From: Gimesia maris | Lineage (GTDB): Bacteria > Planctomycetota > Planctomycetia > Planctomycetales > Planctomycetaceae | Assembly (NCBI RefSeq): GCF_008298035.1 | Contig: NZ_CP042910.1 | Span: 6,634,001 to 6,698,000 of the forward strand | Reading direction: 5' to 3' | Length of the DNA: 64,000 nucleotides | Shown here: piece after piece, positions 10,097 to 19,861 of the stretch | Position numbering within the stretch: the stretch's first letter is position 1 | How the letters are laid out: every line of letters begins with the position of its first letter | Position numbers and translations under genes: made by a program | Notes under the pieces: generated by a model | The model's input: the letters and a program-made list of their open reading frames with translations, nothing else | Told to the model about the DNA's origin: nothing | Database searches by the model: none

Positions 10097-10666
10097 TTAC
10101 CACCAATCCGGTTCTGCGAACAAGTCTTTAACCGGCATCACGAAACCCGGCAAAACATTTTTACCAGTCAGCTTGCCCTGCATATCGATCACTTCACTCC
10201 CTTTTTCGGGCTGATATTCCAAAACTTCCCGGGAAGCGGGATCTATCACCCAGATCAGATCAATTCCCCAGATGACATAATCCTTGACGTGCCCTGTCAT
10301 GGACTTTCGTCGAGGATTCGTAGAAGCAATCTCGATCACTGCATCAGGTTTCCGATCTGAAACCGTTTTGTCGGTCTCTTCAAACCGCTTGCCACTGTTA
10401 AATATACTGACCGCAGGAAATCGAATCGTGTCCGGATCCTGACTGACCAGCAGGCCTAAATCAAAACAGGCATATCCCTGGTTGACTTTGTGCAGATAAA
10501 CTGAAAGCACCTTGGAAATGTTAAGCACGATCGTTCCGTGTTCAATATCGGGTGGGTCGAGATTAATGATTTTTCCCTGGTTCAATTCCGTCCAGCGGCC
10601 AGCGTCTGGTAATTCCAGCCTGATATCCAGAAACTCGTCTGCCGTATATGTTACTGAATCATTCAT
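10097..10666 (-). CDS. Uma2-family (DUF820) PD-(D/E)xK-like protein
   Basis: A 189-residue protein with the Uma2 layout: an N-terminal GRWTELNQGKIINLDPP (family E-x-dG region), a central RFPAVSIF, then PDAVIEIAS, a Lys/Tyr segment (HVKDYVIWG) and WVIDPASREV. The family is annotated as putative endonucleases and is strongly expanded in cyanobacteria and planctomycetes; its biological role is unclear. Odd: the usual central PD of the family (R-x-PDV) reads P-A here, which may weaken metal binding, while PDAVIE is intact. ATG with AGGGT upstream. Isolated, 110 bases from sthA. Confidence 0.75.
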   Translation of the reverse strand: MNDSVTYTADEFLDIRLELPDAGRWTELNQGKIINLDPPDIEHGTIVLNISKVLSVYLHKVNQGYACFDLGLLVSQDPDTIRFPAVSIFNSGKRFEETDKTVSDRKPDAVIEIASTNPRRKSMTGHVKDYVIWGIDLIWVIDPASREVLEYQPEKGSEVIDMQGKLTGKNVLPGFVMPVKDLFAEPDWW

Positions 10667-10827
10667 ACCCTGTTCCCATCAAACGAGATCGATATTAAGA
10701 GTAAAAACTCTTTGAAAGGATTCCCTCTGGCTCCTTTAATTTTTGATAGCAACATCATAGCATACATCAGTCGCGCACGTCACTCTTTTCAGAAGTTCCA
10801 ATTCATAATCCCGTTTGATTCTCTGTC

Positions 10828-11316
10828 ATGAAAATACGTTCTTATCAACCTGCAGACCTGGAAACCCTGAAAACGATTACGGTAGAAGCATTTCAGGGTG
10901 TTTCGATTGATGAAGGAATTGAACGGGAATACGGCCCGATCAATGGTCACGACTGGAAATGGCGGAAATCGGGACACGTCGAGGCAGACGTGCGTCGAGA
11001 CCCTGAAGGCATTTTCATCGCAGAAGTGGACGGCAAAATTGCGGGTTATATTTCCACCTGGCATGACCTGGAAGCAGGCATCGGCTATATTCCCAATCTG
11101 GCATTTGCCCCTGAGTTCCGTGGCCAGGGGATGGGACGAAAACTACTCGAACATGCCCTGCAACATTTTCGGGATCTCAATCTGACTCTGGCAAAAATCG
11201 AGACGCTCGAACAGAATGACGTCGGCAACCACCTTTATACTTCGCTCGGGTTTAAAGAGATCGTAAAACAGGTTCACTTCGTTGCTCCCCTGACCTCAAC
11301 CACAGAAAAATCATAG
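10828..11316 (+). CDS. GNAT-family N-acetyltransferase
   Basis: A 162-residue cytoplasmic acetyltransferase. The acetyl-CoA-binding motif A is clear: NLAFAPEFRGQGMGRKLLEH with the Q/RxxGxG/A loop. Motif B follows around LYTSLGFKEI near the C-terminus. The N-terminal MKIRSYQPADLETLKTITVE is typical of the fold. The substrate (small molecule or protein N-terminus) cannot be inferred. No strong ribosome site precedes the ATG. Confidence 0.85.
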   Translation: MKIRSYQPADLETLKTITVEAFQGVSIDEGIEREYGPINGHDWKWRKSGHVEADVRRDPEGIFIAEVDGKIAGYISTWHDLEAGIGYIPNLAFAPEFRGQGMGRKLLEHALQHFRDLNLTLAKIETLEQNDVGNHLYTSLGFKEIVKQVHFVAPLTSTTEKS

Positions 11317-11382
11317 AACGAGATGAACCGATAGCGGTTTGAGATTTTCATTTTTCCTGAAATAATACAAAAGGCCTTATTC

Positions 11383-12261
11383 ATGCGGCGTATTACTGTA
11401 ATTGGTTCTCGTGGACAACTGGGACATGATCTGATGGAATCTCTGACTGCTGCCGGTCATCAGACTACTGGTCTGACACATCAACAGATTTCCATTGAAG
11501 ACCCCGAGTGTATTGCAGGCGCTTTGGGGCAATCTCCACCTGACCTGATCATCAATACTGCCGCCTATAACAAAGTCGACCTGGCAGAAAAAGAACCCGA
11601 GATCGCTTACGCGATCAATGCATTAGGGCCACGTCATCTCGCCCAGTACTGTTCTGAAAAAAGCATCTCTTTGATGCACATCAGCTCTGACTTCGTTTAT
11701 GGACTGGATACATCGCGACAGACTCCGTTTCAAGAGCATGAAGCCCCGGGACCGGTCAGCGCGTATGGCCTCAGTAAACTGGCCGGCGAATATTTCGTCC
11801 GTGCCCTCTGCCCGCAACATTACGTGGTTCGTACCTGTGGCCTGTATGGAGTCGCCGGGAAAACGGGAAATGGTAACTTTGTGGAAACCATGCTCCGACT
11901 GGGAAAAGACCGGGACGAGTTGTCCATTATCAACGATCAGCACTGCACTCCCACAGCCACCCGGGATCTGGCTTCGGCATTGACCCGCTTGATCGAAACC
12001 AATCAGTTTGGCCTGTACCACGCAACCTGTCAGGGTCAGACCACCTGGTATGAATTTGCCTGTACAATTTTCGAACTGGCAGGAATCTCAGTCAACACAC
12101 ACCCCATCACAACTGAGCAGTATAACGCACCAGCAGACCGCCCCCGTTTCAGTGTCCTTGATTGTTCCCGATTGACAGCGGCAATCGGAGATGCAATTCC
12201 CGACTGGAAATCCTCGCTAAAACACTATCTTGAATCACAGGGTGAAATCTGTCCTAAGTAA
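11383..12261 (+). CDS. rmlD: dTDP-4-dehydrorhamnose reductase (RmlD-like)
   Basis: Reduces dTDP-4-dehydro-rhamnose to dTDP-rhamnose, a sugar donor for surface polysaccharides. The 292-residue short-chain dehydrogenase starts with the nucleotide-binding GSRGQLGHDL. It has the SSDFVYG strand, the catalytic pair Tyr128 and Lys132 in AYGLSKLAGE, and the RmlD-typical RTCGLYG and NDQHCTPT. No rmlA, rmlB or rmlC lies beside it, so the exact sugar is inferred from family; a related NDP-sugar reductase is possible. Confidence 0.85.
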   Translation: MRRITVIGSRGQLGHDLMESLTAAGHQTTGLTHQQISIEDPECIAGALGQSPPDLIINTAAYNKVDLAEKEPEIAYAINALGPRHLAQYCSEKSISLMHISSDFVYGLDTSRQTPFQEHEAPGPVSAYGLSKLAGEYFVRALCPQHYVVRTCGLYGVAGKTGNGNFVETMLRLGKDRDELSIINDQHCTPTATRDLASALTRLIETNQFGLYHATCQGQTTWYEFACTIFELAGISVNTHPITTEQYNAPADRPRFSVLDCSRLTAAIGDAIPDWKSSLKHYLESQGEICPK

Positions 12262-12474
12262 CTTGATTTAAATGGTTTATACGTTTATTGACCAGTCAGA
12301 AATTCGTATCGAATCTATCGATTTTCGCTGTGATCACAGCTGAAGAATAGCTGGTTTCCCACTTTGCGCCTTCAAAACGACGAAACTATTGCAGCTGGGT
12401 TTTTGGTTTGATACACTCCCTGTCCGCTGTGTTGTCAATTTACCGAAGTCTCTGCATATTCAAGGCTTCAATCG

Positions 12475-12503
12475 TTGACTTTCTACACGAAAAACAGCAT
12501 AAA
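12475..12503 (+). promoter_or_regulatory. Likely sigma-70-type promoter for tRNA-Ser
   Basis: TTGACT, a 17-base spacer and CATAAA, about 40 bases before the tRNA 5' end. The spacing is ideal, the -35 matches 5 of 6 and the -10 matches 4 of 6. Confidence 0.45.
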
Positions 12504-12544
12504 GAGTGCTGCCTGTCACCATAGCGTGGCGGTCAAAGCATTCA

Positions 12545-12633
12545 GGAGAGATGGCAGAGTGGCCGAATGCGCCGGTTTGCTAAACCGGTGAGCCGTGCAA
12601 ACGGTTCCACGGGTTCGAATCCCGTTCTCTCCG
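12545..12633 (+). tRNA. tRNA-Ser (anticodon GCU)
   Basis: A complete type II tRNA of 89 bases. The acceptor stem GGAGAGA (12545-12551) pairs with TCTCTCC (12626-12632), and G12633 is the discriminator. The anticodon stem CCGGT/ACCGG encloses TTGCTAA, giving anticodon GCT at 12579-12581 (reads AGC/AGU serine codons). A long variable arm follows, as required for serine tRNAs, then the T arm ACGGGTTCGAATCCCGT. CCA is not encoded. Confidence 0.97.
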
Positions 12634-12646
12634 TTTATAGAATTCA

Positions 12647-12690
12647 GCCGCTGGAAACTCTTGTTATTACAGTTTCCAGCGGCTTTTTTT
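12647..12690 (+). terminator. Rho-independent terminator of tRNA-Ser
   Basis: A perfect 13-base-pair inverted repeat (GCCGCTGGAAACT at 12647-12659 and its complement at 12671-12683) with an 11-base loop, followed by seven T residues. It lies 13 bases after the tRNA. Confidence 0.92.
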
Positions 12691-13094
12691 GCAGTAGGGC
12701 TCGCTGGAGAACCAGGGCACTGTCTGCAGTCTCTTTAATCAAAACTTCGACTCGGCCTGTACGATCCCATACTGGTTTCACTTCTTGATCCCTTCCTCGC
12801 GTTGAATCCCGATACAGGGAAATACCTGAGCCCCTTTTCTTGCACACACGCACAGCTGCTACAAGTCTCCTGTTCCGATTTATTGAAACAATCACTATTC
12901 GTTTACGGCCAAAGGATTTCCTGTTTGTTAGTTGTGTTTCTTGTCGAAATCTCCAATACGGGTATTTACCTGTAATTAATCATTCCATTTGCAGGCCCAG
13001 CAACATTCAGTCATTATTTCAATCTTGGCATCGTTTCAGAAGTTGCATGGATTAAAACTCCCTGAAACCCACTAGTGATAGATATCCCTGTTCA
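12691..13094 (+). other. Gene-free stretch between tRNA-Ser and the histidine kinase
   Basis: About 400 bases with no convincing gene. One minus-strand frame (12644-12895) is open for 83 codons from a GTG but runs through the terminator and has no ribosome site. I see no integrase remnant and no second copy of the tRNA 3' end. It presumably holds the promoter of the downstream kinase. Confidence 0.4.
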
Positions 13095-16000
13095 ATGCAC
13101 ACTGTTTCCAGGATCAGGCAGGTTCTTAAAGAACGTTCTACTCAAGCTGCTGTCTTCAGTTTTTTTCTGTTGATACTGGGAGCAGAACTCTGCAGTTATT
13201 CCACATCAATTTTTGAGCTTGAAAAATCCCGATTCGAACAGATTCATACTATCGGGTCACAGCAGATCATTGCACACCGTATGGTCAAAGACATCACTCT
13301 GCTGGCAAATGACCCTGATGACGCATCGGTCTATTCTCAACTTGATGCAGATTTGACACGCTTTTCTCAACAACATCAGAATCTTCTGAATTCCACGCCT
13401 TCAGATCAGGCTTCGACCGAGATCCTGAATCATCAGATTTCGCCTTTGGTTCTACAGCTGACTCAAAAGATTTCCCGGGTTCTGTCAGGATCACAGCCAG
13501 CTTCCACAGTGCTCAACTCAATATTGATCGAGGAAAAGCACCTGCTTCCAGCATTGGCACGCTATCAGTCCACATTGATTTCAGAACATCAGTTGCTTTC
13601 TTATCACGACCAAGAACGACAGGTCATAAGCCTCAGTTTGATCTGGCTCTGTATGGGAACACTGATTGTGCTTGTCTGGTGGTATGTACGGAAAACCGCA
13701 CAAAATCAGTACCAGGGACCATCCGGGATCAGGTATCATCACCTTCAGACAGATCGCGAATCCGGCGCTGAAAGCGAATTACTGCTCTCCAAAGTTGGAG
13801 AAGTAGGAAAAATTGGAGGCTGGCATCTGAATCTGAAAAACCAGGAACTTTTCTGGACTGCAGAAACTTACGTGATTCACGAAGTCGAACCTGATTTTAA
13901 ACCAACACTCGAAAACGCCATTGAATTTTACCCTCCTGATATACGCCCCCAGATCCAGAATGCCGTCAAAAACGCGATCAACGCCGGACAATCCTGGGAT
14001 CTGAAACTGCCGTTCATCACAGCCAAAGGTCGACATATCTGGGTTCGCGCGCAGGGAGAACTGGAATATCAGAATAACAAACCAGTCCGGCTGGTGGGTG
14101 CCTTTCAGGATATTACACGAGAGAAGCAGCTCGAAGCGGAGTTCACTCTTCTGCAGGACCATCAATTTTCAACGAGAGCACAATTAGAAAGTGTCATACG
14201 CGCAGCAACAGAAATCTCGATTATTGCCACTGATACTGAGGGTTTAATCACACTGTTCAGCCCTGGAGCCGAGCGATTACTGGGTTATTCTGCAGAAGAA
14301 ATGATTGGCATTAAAACTCTACTCCACTTCCACCAGACCAGTGAACTTGAACAGAGGAGCCGAGAATTAACTGACACTCTTGGAAGTAAAGTCGAGGGAT
14401 TCGAAATCTTTTTTATGCCAGCAAGAGATGGCGTCTGTGATAAACACGAATGGACCTACATCTGTAAAGACGGGACTGAGCGAATAGTCGAGCTGACCGT
14501 CACAGTGATCCGCGGGAAACAAAATCAGATCGATGGCTATCTGGGGATAGCCATCGATGTTACCCAAAAAAAGATTCAGGAACAGCAGTTATTCGAGAGC
14601 CATGAAAAAATCAAGCATCTGATCGACGCGCTTCCTGCAGCTGCTTATACTTGTGACAACACAGGATTAATCACTTATTACAATCAGGCAGCAGCAGAAT
14701 TCTGGGGCTGCGAACCAGAACTGAACAGTCCAGATTATCGTTTCTGTGGTTCCGTCAAAATGTTTGATTCTGAAGGAAACTCCTTAGCTCACGAAGATTG
14801 CTGGATGTCCGTCGCATTGAAGAATCGTGAAATCTATCATTGCAAAGAAATCGTTATTGAATGCGAAAACGGCAACCGTAAAACTGCGCTGGCACACGTC
14901 AGCCCGATCACAAATTTTGAAGGCGATATGATCGGTGCGATAAATGTCGTTGTAGATATTTCAGACAGAATCGCTCTTGAAAATTCCTTAAGAGAAACGA
15001 CCGCCCGCCTGGAATTGTGCCTCAAAATTCTGGACCAGCATGCAATTGTCGCAGAGACGGAACTCAACGGCGTGATCCGTCATGTCAACGATATGTTCTG
15101 TAAGGTCAGCGGTTATGAACGAGAGGAGACCATCGGACAGACTCATCGGATCGTGAATTCAGGATTACATCCGAAAGAATTCTGGCAAAACGTTTTCAAA
15201 ACGATTTCAACTGTTGGAATGTGGCAGGGAGAGATCTGCAACCGTCGAAAAAATGGAGAACTGTACTGGCTGGATACGACAATCGCCGCCATGAAGGATG
15301 GAGAGGGAAAGGCTACCGGGTATCTGGCCATACGAAATGATATCACCGAGCTCAGGCTGGCACAGGAAGCTGCGCTGGCCGCTTCACATAGCAAAAGTGA
15401 ATTTCTCGCTAACATGAGCCATGAAATCCGGACCCCTCTGACGGCAATTCTCGGTTTTGCAGAACTCCTCAGAAATGATCATGAGTTTGCCAGTTCAGCA
15501 GGTAAAAGAGAGCAGGCTGTTAAAACGATTCAGGAAGCAGGCAACCATCTGTTGACAGTCATCAACGACATCCTGGACCTGTCCAAAATCGAAGCCGGTA
15601 AAGTCGAAATAGAAAAAACCTCCACGCAACTCTTTAATATCCTCGACCATATTGAAAGTCTGCTCAGACCACCGGCGATCGAGAAAGGAGTCGAACTGGT
15701 CACCCGCATCGAAACGCCGCTCCCGGATTTAATCGAAACTGATTCGACACGACTGAGGCAGATTCTGATGAATCTGGTTGGCAATGCCGTCAAGTTCACA
15801 GACAAGGGACGCATCCAGATCAAAGTCAAATTCCTGGAAGAAAACGAATCCCGGTTTCTGAAATTTGAGATAGAAGACTCTGGACCGGGGATGTCAGACA
15901 GACAGGCCGCTAAAATGTTCATGGCATTTTCACAGGCGGATACTTCTGTCACTCGACAACATGGTGGAACCGGGCTGGGACTGGTAATCTCGCGCAAACT

Positions 16001-16592
16001 GGCTCGACTTATGGGAGGCGACGTTTCACTGGCCTGGACAGAACCCGGTAAAGGAACCTGCTTCCGCGTCGTGCTCCCTGTATGTACATTCCCTGAAACG
16101 CGATACACCAATAGTCGTTTCCAGGAGAAACACGAACAGACAGATAAAAAATCTCCCACTGCCTCTATTAAACTTCCCGCTCATACTCGCATTCTGCTTG
16201 CGGAAGATGGACCAGACAATCAACGTCTCATTTGTTTCCTGCTGAAAAAAATGGGGGCAGAAGTTGATGTTGCCGATAACGGAGTTATCGCATGTCAGAA
16301 ATTCCTGGAAGCAGAAACTGCAGGCGAACCTTATGATCTGCTGCTGACCGACATGCAGATGCCGGAAATGGATGGATATACGCTGGCTCGAAATTTCCGG
16401 GAATCCGGCGCAACACTCCCCATCATAGCCTTAACAGCTCATGCCATGTCCGATGACCGACAGAAATGCCTGAATGCAGGCTGTGATGACTACCTCAGCA
16501 AACCCATCAACAGTAGAATTCTGGGCCAGACTATACTGCACTGGCTGATCGTCAAGGCAGAGAAGAAAATCGAACCCCCTTCTCCTTCGTAA
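13095..16592 (+). CDS. Hybrid sensor histidine kinase with four PAS domains and a receiver
   Basis: A 1165-residue membrane sensor. Helices at about 18-36 and 177-198 bracket an extracytoplasmic helical region whose IGSQQIIAHRMVKDI resembles PilJ-type (type IV pili/chemotaxis) input domains. Four PAS domains follow (about 228-348, 366-495, 500-628 and 632-755). Next come the HisKA domain with NMSHEIRTPLTA (phospho-acceptor His776) and the HATPase domain with the N-box LMNLVGNAVKF and the G-boxes EDSGPGMS and GGTGLGLVISRKL. Last is a receiver with LLAEDGPDN and phospho-acceptor Asp1086 in LLTDMQMPEMDG. No phosphotransfer domain or output regulator is adjacent, so its partner lies elsewhere. 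The signal is unknown. Confidence 0.92.
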   Translation: MHTVSRIRQVLKERSTQAAVFSFFLLILGAELCSYSTSIFELEKSRFEQIHTIGSQQIIAHRMVKDITLLANDPDDASVYSQLDADLTRFSQQHQNLLNSTPSDQASTEILNHQISPLVLQLTQKISRVLSGSQPASTVLNSILIEEKHLLPALARYQSTLISEHQLLSYHDQERQVISLSLIWLCMGTLIVLVWWYVRKTAQNQYQGPSGIRYHHLQTDRESGAESELLLSKVGEVGKIGGWHLNLKNQELFWTAETYVIHEVEPDFKPTLENAIEFYPPDIRPQIQNAVKNAINAGQSWDLKLPFITAKGRHIWVRAQGELEYQNNKPVRLVGAFQDITREKQLEAEFTLLQDHQFSTRAQLESVIRAATEISIIATDTEGLITLFSPGAERLLGYSAEEMIGIKTLLHFHQTSELEQRSRELTDTLGSKVEGFEIFFMPARDGVCDKHEWTYICKDGTERIVELTVTVIRGKQNQIDGYLGIAIDVTQKKIQEQQLFESHEKIKHLIDALPAAAYTCDNTGLITYYNQAAAEFWGCEPELNSPDYRFCGSVKMFDSEGNSLAHEDCWMSVALKNREIYHCKEIVIECENGNRKTALAHVSPITNFEGDMIGAINVVVDISDRIALENSLRETTARLELCLKILDQHAIVAETELNGVIRHVNDMFCKVSGYEREETIGQTHRIVNSGLHPKEFWQNVFKTISTVGMWQGEICNRRKNGELYWLDTTIAAMKDGEGKATGYLAIRNDITELRLAQEAALAASHSKSEFLANMSHEIRTPLTAILGFAELLRNDHEFASSAGKREQAVKTIQEAGNHLLTVINDILDLSKIEAGKVEIEKTSTQLFNILDHIESLLRPPAIEKGVELVTRIETPLPDLIETDSTRLRQILMNLVGNAVKFTDKGRIQIKVKFLEENESRFLKFEIEDSGPGMSDRQAAKMFMAFSQADTSVTRQHGGTGLGLVISRKLARLMGGDVSLAWTEPGKGTCFRVVLPVCTFPETRYTNSRFQEKHEQTDKKSPTASIKLPAHTRILLAEDGPDNQRLICFLLKKMGAEVDVADNGVIACQKFLEAETAGEPYDLLLTDMQMPEMDGYTLARNFRESGATLPIIALTAHAMSDDRQKCLNAGCDDYLSKPINSRILGQTILHWLIVKAEKKIEPPSPS

Positions 16593-16618
16593 TGCTGTCC
16601 GACCGGGTCAGTGCTAGA

Positions 16619-18208
16619 TTATACAGGTTGTGCTCCCGGCTGACCGGCTTCTACAACAAAAGCCGCCCGCTGACTGACTTTGCCACCAGGTCGCGTCACA
16701 TCATCCACAACCATATACTCAGTCGTCCATTTCTCTGGAGTCAAGATACAACGTGCATAACCACGTTCGGAATTCTGGAACTGAATACAGGGATTGTTCG
16801 ACAGGATCTCAGCATGTCCTTTTCGTTTCTCAACACCGTTCCCACCACTGCTGATAGATGTCCCCACGAATTCCGTAGCAATCACCGGAGTTTCTGGCTG
16901 GCGATCATCGACCCGTAAATTATTTACCCAGTTCGAATGAATATCTCCTGTCAGTACGACCGGGTTGGGAATCTGGCGATCCGCCAGGAACTGTACCAGT
17001 CCCATCCGTTCATAACTACAACCCGGCCATTGATCCATTGAATAGACAGCCGGGCCTTCTTTCTGTGGAAAACCAACCATGCCCATCATCACCTGCTGTG
17101 CCAGAACATTCCAGATTCCATCTGACGAAATCAGTCCCGACTGCAGCCAGTGCCGCTGGCGACTTCCCAACAACGTATTTTTCCGCATCAGTGCTGCATC
17201 ATTGATCGGCGATTTCTTATCTCCATTCGGCTGATCGGTACGGTACTGACGCGTATCCAGAACAAAAAAATCAGCCAGACGTCCAAAAGAAGCCTGACGA
17301 TAAAGCTGCATATGAGGCCCCTGGGGAAGAGACTGCGGCCTCAATGGCATCATCTCGTAGTACGCCTGATAGGCATTGGCTCGACGCAATAGAAATTCCA
17401 CTGGATCGACCTGTGTTTCTTCAGAAATATCGTTGGCACAGTTATTGTCAAATTCATGATCGTCCCAAGTCACAATCCATGGGCATTTCGCATGCATACC
17501 ATGCAAAAGTGGATCAGAACGATACTGGGAATGCCTGGTACGATAGTGCTCCAATGTTTCAATCTCAGGTCCGAAATGAGCACGTATTGCCTTTTTATTA
17601 CGGTTCTCTCTTTCATAAATGTAGTCACCCAGATGAAACACCAGATCCACATCGTCCTGAGCCATCTGCTCATAAGCAGTAAACAGCCCCGACTCATAAT
17701 GCTGACACGAAGCGAATGCGAACTTCAACTGGTCAGGTAATTCGGTTTCGAGAGGCATTGTCCGTGTTCGACCTGCAGGGCTTTTTGCATCCCCGGCTTG
17801 AAAGCGATACCAATACCAGTGATCTGGTTTCAGCCCCTTAACTTCCACATGCACCGTATGCCCCAGTTGAGGAGTCGCCTGGGTTGTTCCTGAGACAACC
17901 GGTTTCGTGAACCCTTCGTCTTCTGCAACTTCCCATGTGACTGCAACCGCTTGTGGTCGCATGCCTCCATGTGGCGCCAGTGGTTCCGGAGCCAGTCGTG
18001 TCCACAAAATTACGCTGCTGGAATCTGGATCGCCGGAAGCGACTCCCAGGCTGAACGGATTTTTCTGAAATACAGGTGACGGATCGGCCCAGCTTGCTCG
18101 CCCCAATAAAGGTATCGTAGAAAGTGCAGCACCATAAGACAGAAATAATCGTCGACTGACACCATTTTCAGATTTGATTGCTTCCTGAAGACGTTTGTAA
18201 TCGAACAT
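16619..18208 (-). CDS. phoD: Alkaline phosphatase D (PhoD), Tat-exported
   Basis: Exported phosphodiesterase/phosphomonoesterase acting on organic phosphate. The 529-residue protein has an N-terminal Tat-type signal (SRRLFLSYGAALSTIPLLG, about 18-36) and the Fn3-like PhoD N-terminal region with SLGVASGDPDSSSVILWTRL. The metal-binding catalytic core has ASCQHYESG, FHLGDYIYE and WDDHEFDNN, and late GDIHSNWVN supplies further ligands. It ends 26 bases from the convergent kinase gene. It could belong to the following minus-strand block of exported proteins, but a 206-base gap separates it from the DUF1501 gene. PhoD is usually phosphate-regulated; I see no clear Pho box. Confidence 0.92.
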   Translation of the reverse strand: MFDYKRLQEAIKSENGVSRRLFLSYGAALSTIPLLGRASWADPSPVFQKNPFSLGVASGDPDSSSVILWTRLAPEPLAPHGGMRPQAVAVTWEVAEDEGFTKPVVSGTTQATPQLGHTVHVEVKGLKPDHWYWYRFQAGDAKSPAGRTRTMPLETELPDQLKFAFASCQHYESGLFTAYEQMAQDDVDLVFHLGDYIYERENRNKKAIRAHFGPEIETLEHYRTRHSQYRSDPLLHGMHAKCPWIVTWDDHEFDNNCANDISEETQVDPVEFLLRRANAYQAYYEMMPLRPQSLPQGPHMQLYRQASFGRLADFFVLDTRQYRTDQPNGDKKSPINDAALMRKNTLLGSRQRHWLQSGLISSDGIWNVLAQQVMMGMVGFPQKEGPAVYSMDQWPGCSYERMGLVQFLADRQIPNPVVLTGDIHSNWVNNLRVDDRQPETPVIATEFVGTSISSGGNGVEKRKGHAEILSNNPCIQFQNSERGYARCILTPEKWTTEYMVVDDVTRPGGKVSQRAAFVVEAGQPGAQPV

Positions 18209-18414
18209 ATTTAAAACTACCTGTGTTGAGGGTCAATGCCGGGAAGAAAAGACGAAGCATGAAATCACTATCGTTTTGTGAACTATCTGAAATAGCGGAT
18301 AATACTTCATTGATCAACTTATTCTAAAAGTTGCTCAGAGTGCAGGCAATTTCCAGACAAGCCAATATCGAGAGATTCTCGAGCTATTAACTTGAATTTA
18401 ACGATCTCATCGAA

Positions 18415-19857
18415 TCAGCTTAAGATCTCTCGAATCACATGCCCGTGCACATCAGTCAGTCGATGATCTCTGCCGCCATGACGGAATATGAGATCCTCAT
18501 GGTTGATTCCAAGTTGATGCAGAATTGTCGCATGAATATCATGGATCGTCAGCGGATGTTCAACCACGCTGTTACCGAATTCATCGGTCTCGCCGAAGGT
18601 CATCCCTCCTTTCAAACCCCCTCCCGCCATAAAGAGACTATAACCGTTCACATGATGATCGCGTCCGCAGGTCGATGTCACTTTAGGAGTATGTGGAGTG
18701 CGGCCCATTTCCCCCGCCCAGACTACCAGAGTCTCATCCAGCAGACCGCGCCGTTTGAGATCTAATATTAATGCCGCAATCGACTGCTCTGTAATCCACG
18801 CATTCTTTTCATGATTTTGCTTGAGTAATCCATGCTGGTCCCAGGGCGAATTATTACTGTCAAAACTGGGGCAGGTAATTTCAACAAATCGAACCCCCGC
18901 TTCGACCAGCCGTCTTGCCCGCAGTGTCTGAGTGGCATAATAGTGCTGGTGCTCGTCCTTCGAATCAACACCATACTCGCGTTGAATATGGAGTGGTTCG
19001 TGCGAAATGTCTGCCACTTCCGGAACCAGCGTCTGCATCCGGAAGGCGGTTTCATAATTGGCAATCGCACTCTCAATCGGAGACGCTTCTGAAGCCTGTG
19101 TCGCGAAAGCCAGATCCTGTTCTGCCAGTAACGCCAGCTTGCGCTTCTGCAGAGAAAGAGGATCCGCCGGCTGAATATTGTCGACGGGTTTTCCTTTCGC
19201 CCGCACCTGAGTTGCCTGATGGGTTGCTGGCAGAAAAGAACTCCCGAAATTTTCCAGCCCCCCGTTGGGGACCCAGTCATTATTCAAAACCACATAAGCA
19301 GGCAGATTGTTATTTTCCGTTCCCAGTCCATAAGAAACCCAGGCCCCCATACTCGGAGCCTGCCCGATAATTCGTCCGGTATGCAATAACAGATTCTGCT
19401 GACCATGCAGTGGCAGTTCCCCCACCAATGAACGCACGACGCATAACTCGTCCGCAATTGATGCCAGATGGGGAAACAGGTCACTGACCCACAGTCCGCT
19501 CTCTCCCCGTTGTTGAAATTTCCAGGGACTTCCCAGCCAGACGCGACTGGCATTCGACTGAGAACGTTTTGAAACGGCCTCTTTTCCAATTGCTTTCCCT
19601 TCATGAATTTTCAGCGCCGGCTTGGGATCGAACGTATCAACATGGCTTGGGCCACCATCCATAAAACAGAAAATTACGTTTTTCACAGGAGCAACGAACT
19701 GGGGAAGAGGTTTCTTTGTCGCAGCCTGAACTTGTCCTCCCAGTAAACCTGCGAATGCCAGCCAGCCAAAACCCGCACTGCTGTTTTTCAAAAAACCGCG
19801 TCGGTTCATCACAGACAGATGGACTGAACAGCAATCGGACTTGTTTCTTCGTCCCAT
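18415..19857 (-). CDS. DUF1501 protein (sulfatase-like fold), Tat-exported, partner of PSD1 protein
   Basis: A 480-residue member of DUF1501, an alkaline-phosphatase-superfamily group abundant in planctomycetes and of unproven activity. It has a Tat signal MNRRGFLKNSSAGFGWLAFA at about 17-36, the N-terminal FCFMDGGPSHVDTFDPKPAL and a C-terminal VVWAGEMGRTPH and GRDHH...G. The open frame extends upstream to 20022, but I start at the ATG four bases after the stop of the PSD1 gene, with AGGT upstream. An ATG at 19809 is an alternative. The tight spacing makes a two-gene operon with the DUF1549/DUF1553 gene, a pairing repeated at 41.4-45.2 kb. Confidence 0.88.
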   Translation of the reverse strand: MGRRNKSDCCSVHLSVMNRRGFLKNSSAGFGWLAFAGLLGGQVQAATKKPLPQFVAPVKNVIFCFMDGGPSHVDTFDPKPALKIHEGKAIGKEAVSKRSQSNASRVWLGSPWKFQQRGESGLWVSDLFPHLASIADELCVVRSLVGELPLHGQQNLLLHTGRIIGQAPSMGAWVSYGLGTENNNLPAYVVLNNDWVPNGGLENFGSSFLPATHQATQVRAKGKPVDNIQPADPLSLQKRKLALLAEQDLAFATQASEASPIESAIANYETAFRMQTLVPEVADISHEPLHIQREYGVDSKDEHQHYYATQTLRARRLVEAGVRFVEITCPSFDSNNSPWDQHGLLKQNHEKNAWITEQSIAALILDLKRRGLLDETLVVWAGEMGRTPHTPKVTSTCGRDHHVNGYSLFMAGGGLKGGMTFGETDEFGNSVVEHPLTIHDIHATILHQLGINHEDLIFRHGGRDHRLTDVHGHVIREILS

Positions 19858-19861
19858 TTTT

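Noticed and set aside
12545..12633. tRNA-Ser as an attachment site of an integrative element
   Set aside because: I found no second copy of the tRNA 3' end and no integrase in the window.
12644..12895. Minus-strand 83-codon frame beside tRNA-Ser, first thought to be an integrase remnant
   Set aside because: It starts at a GTG without a ribosome site, runs through the strong terminator, and shows no recombinase motif.
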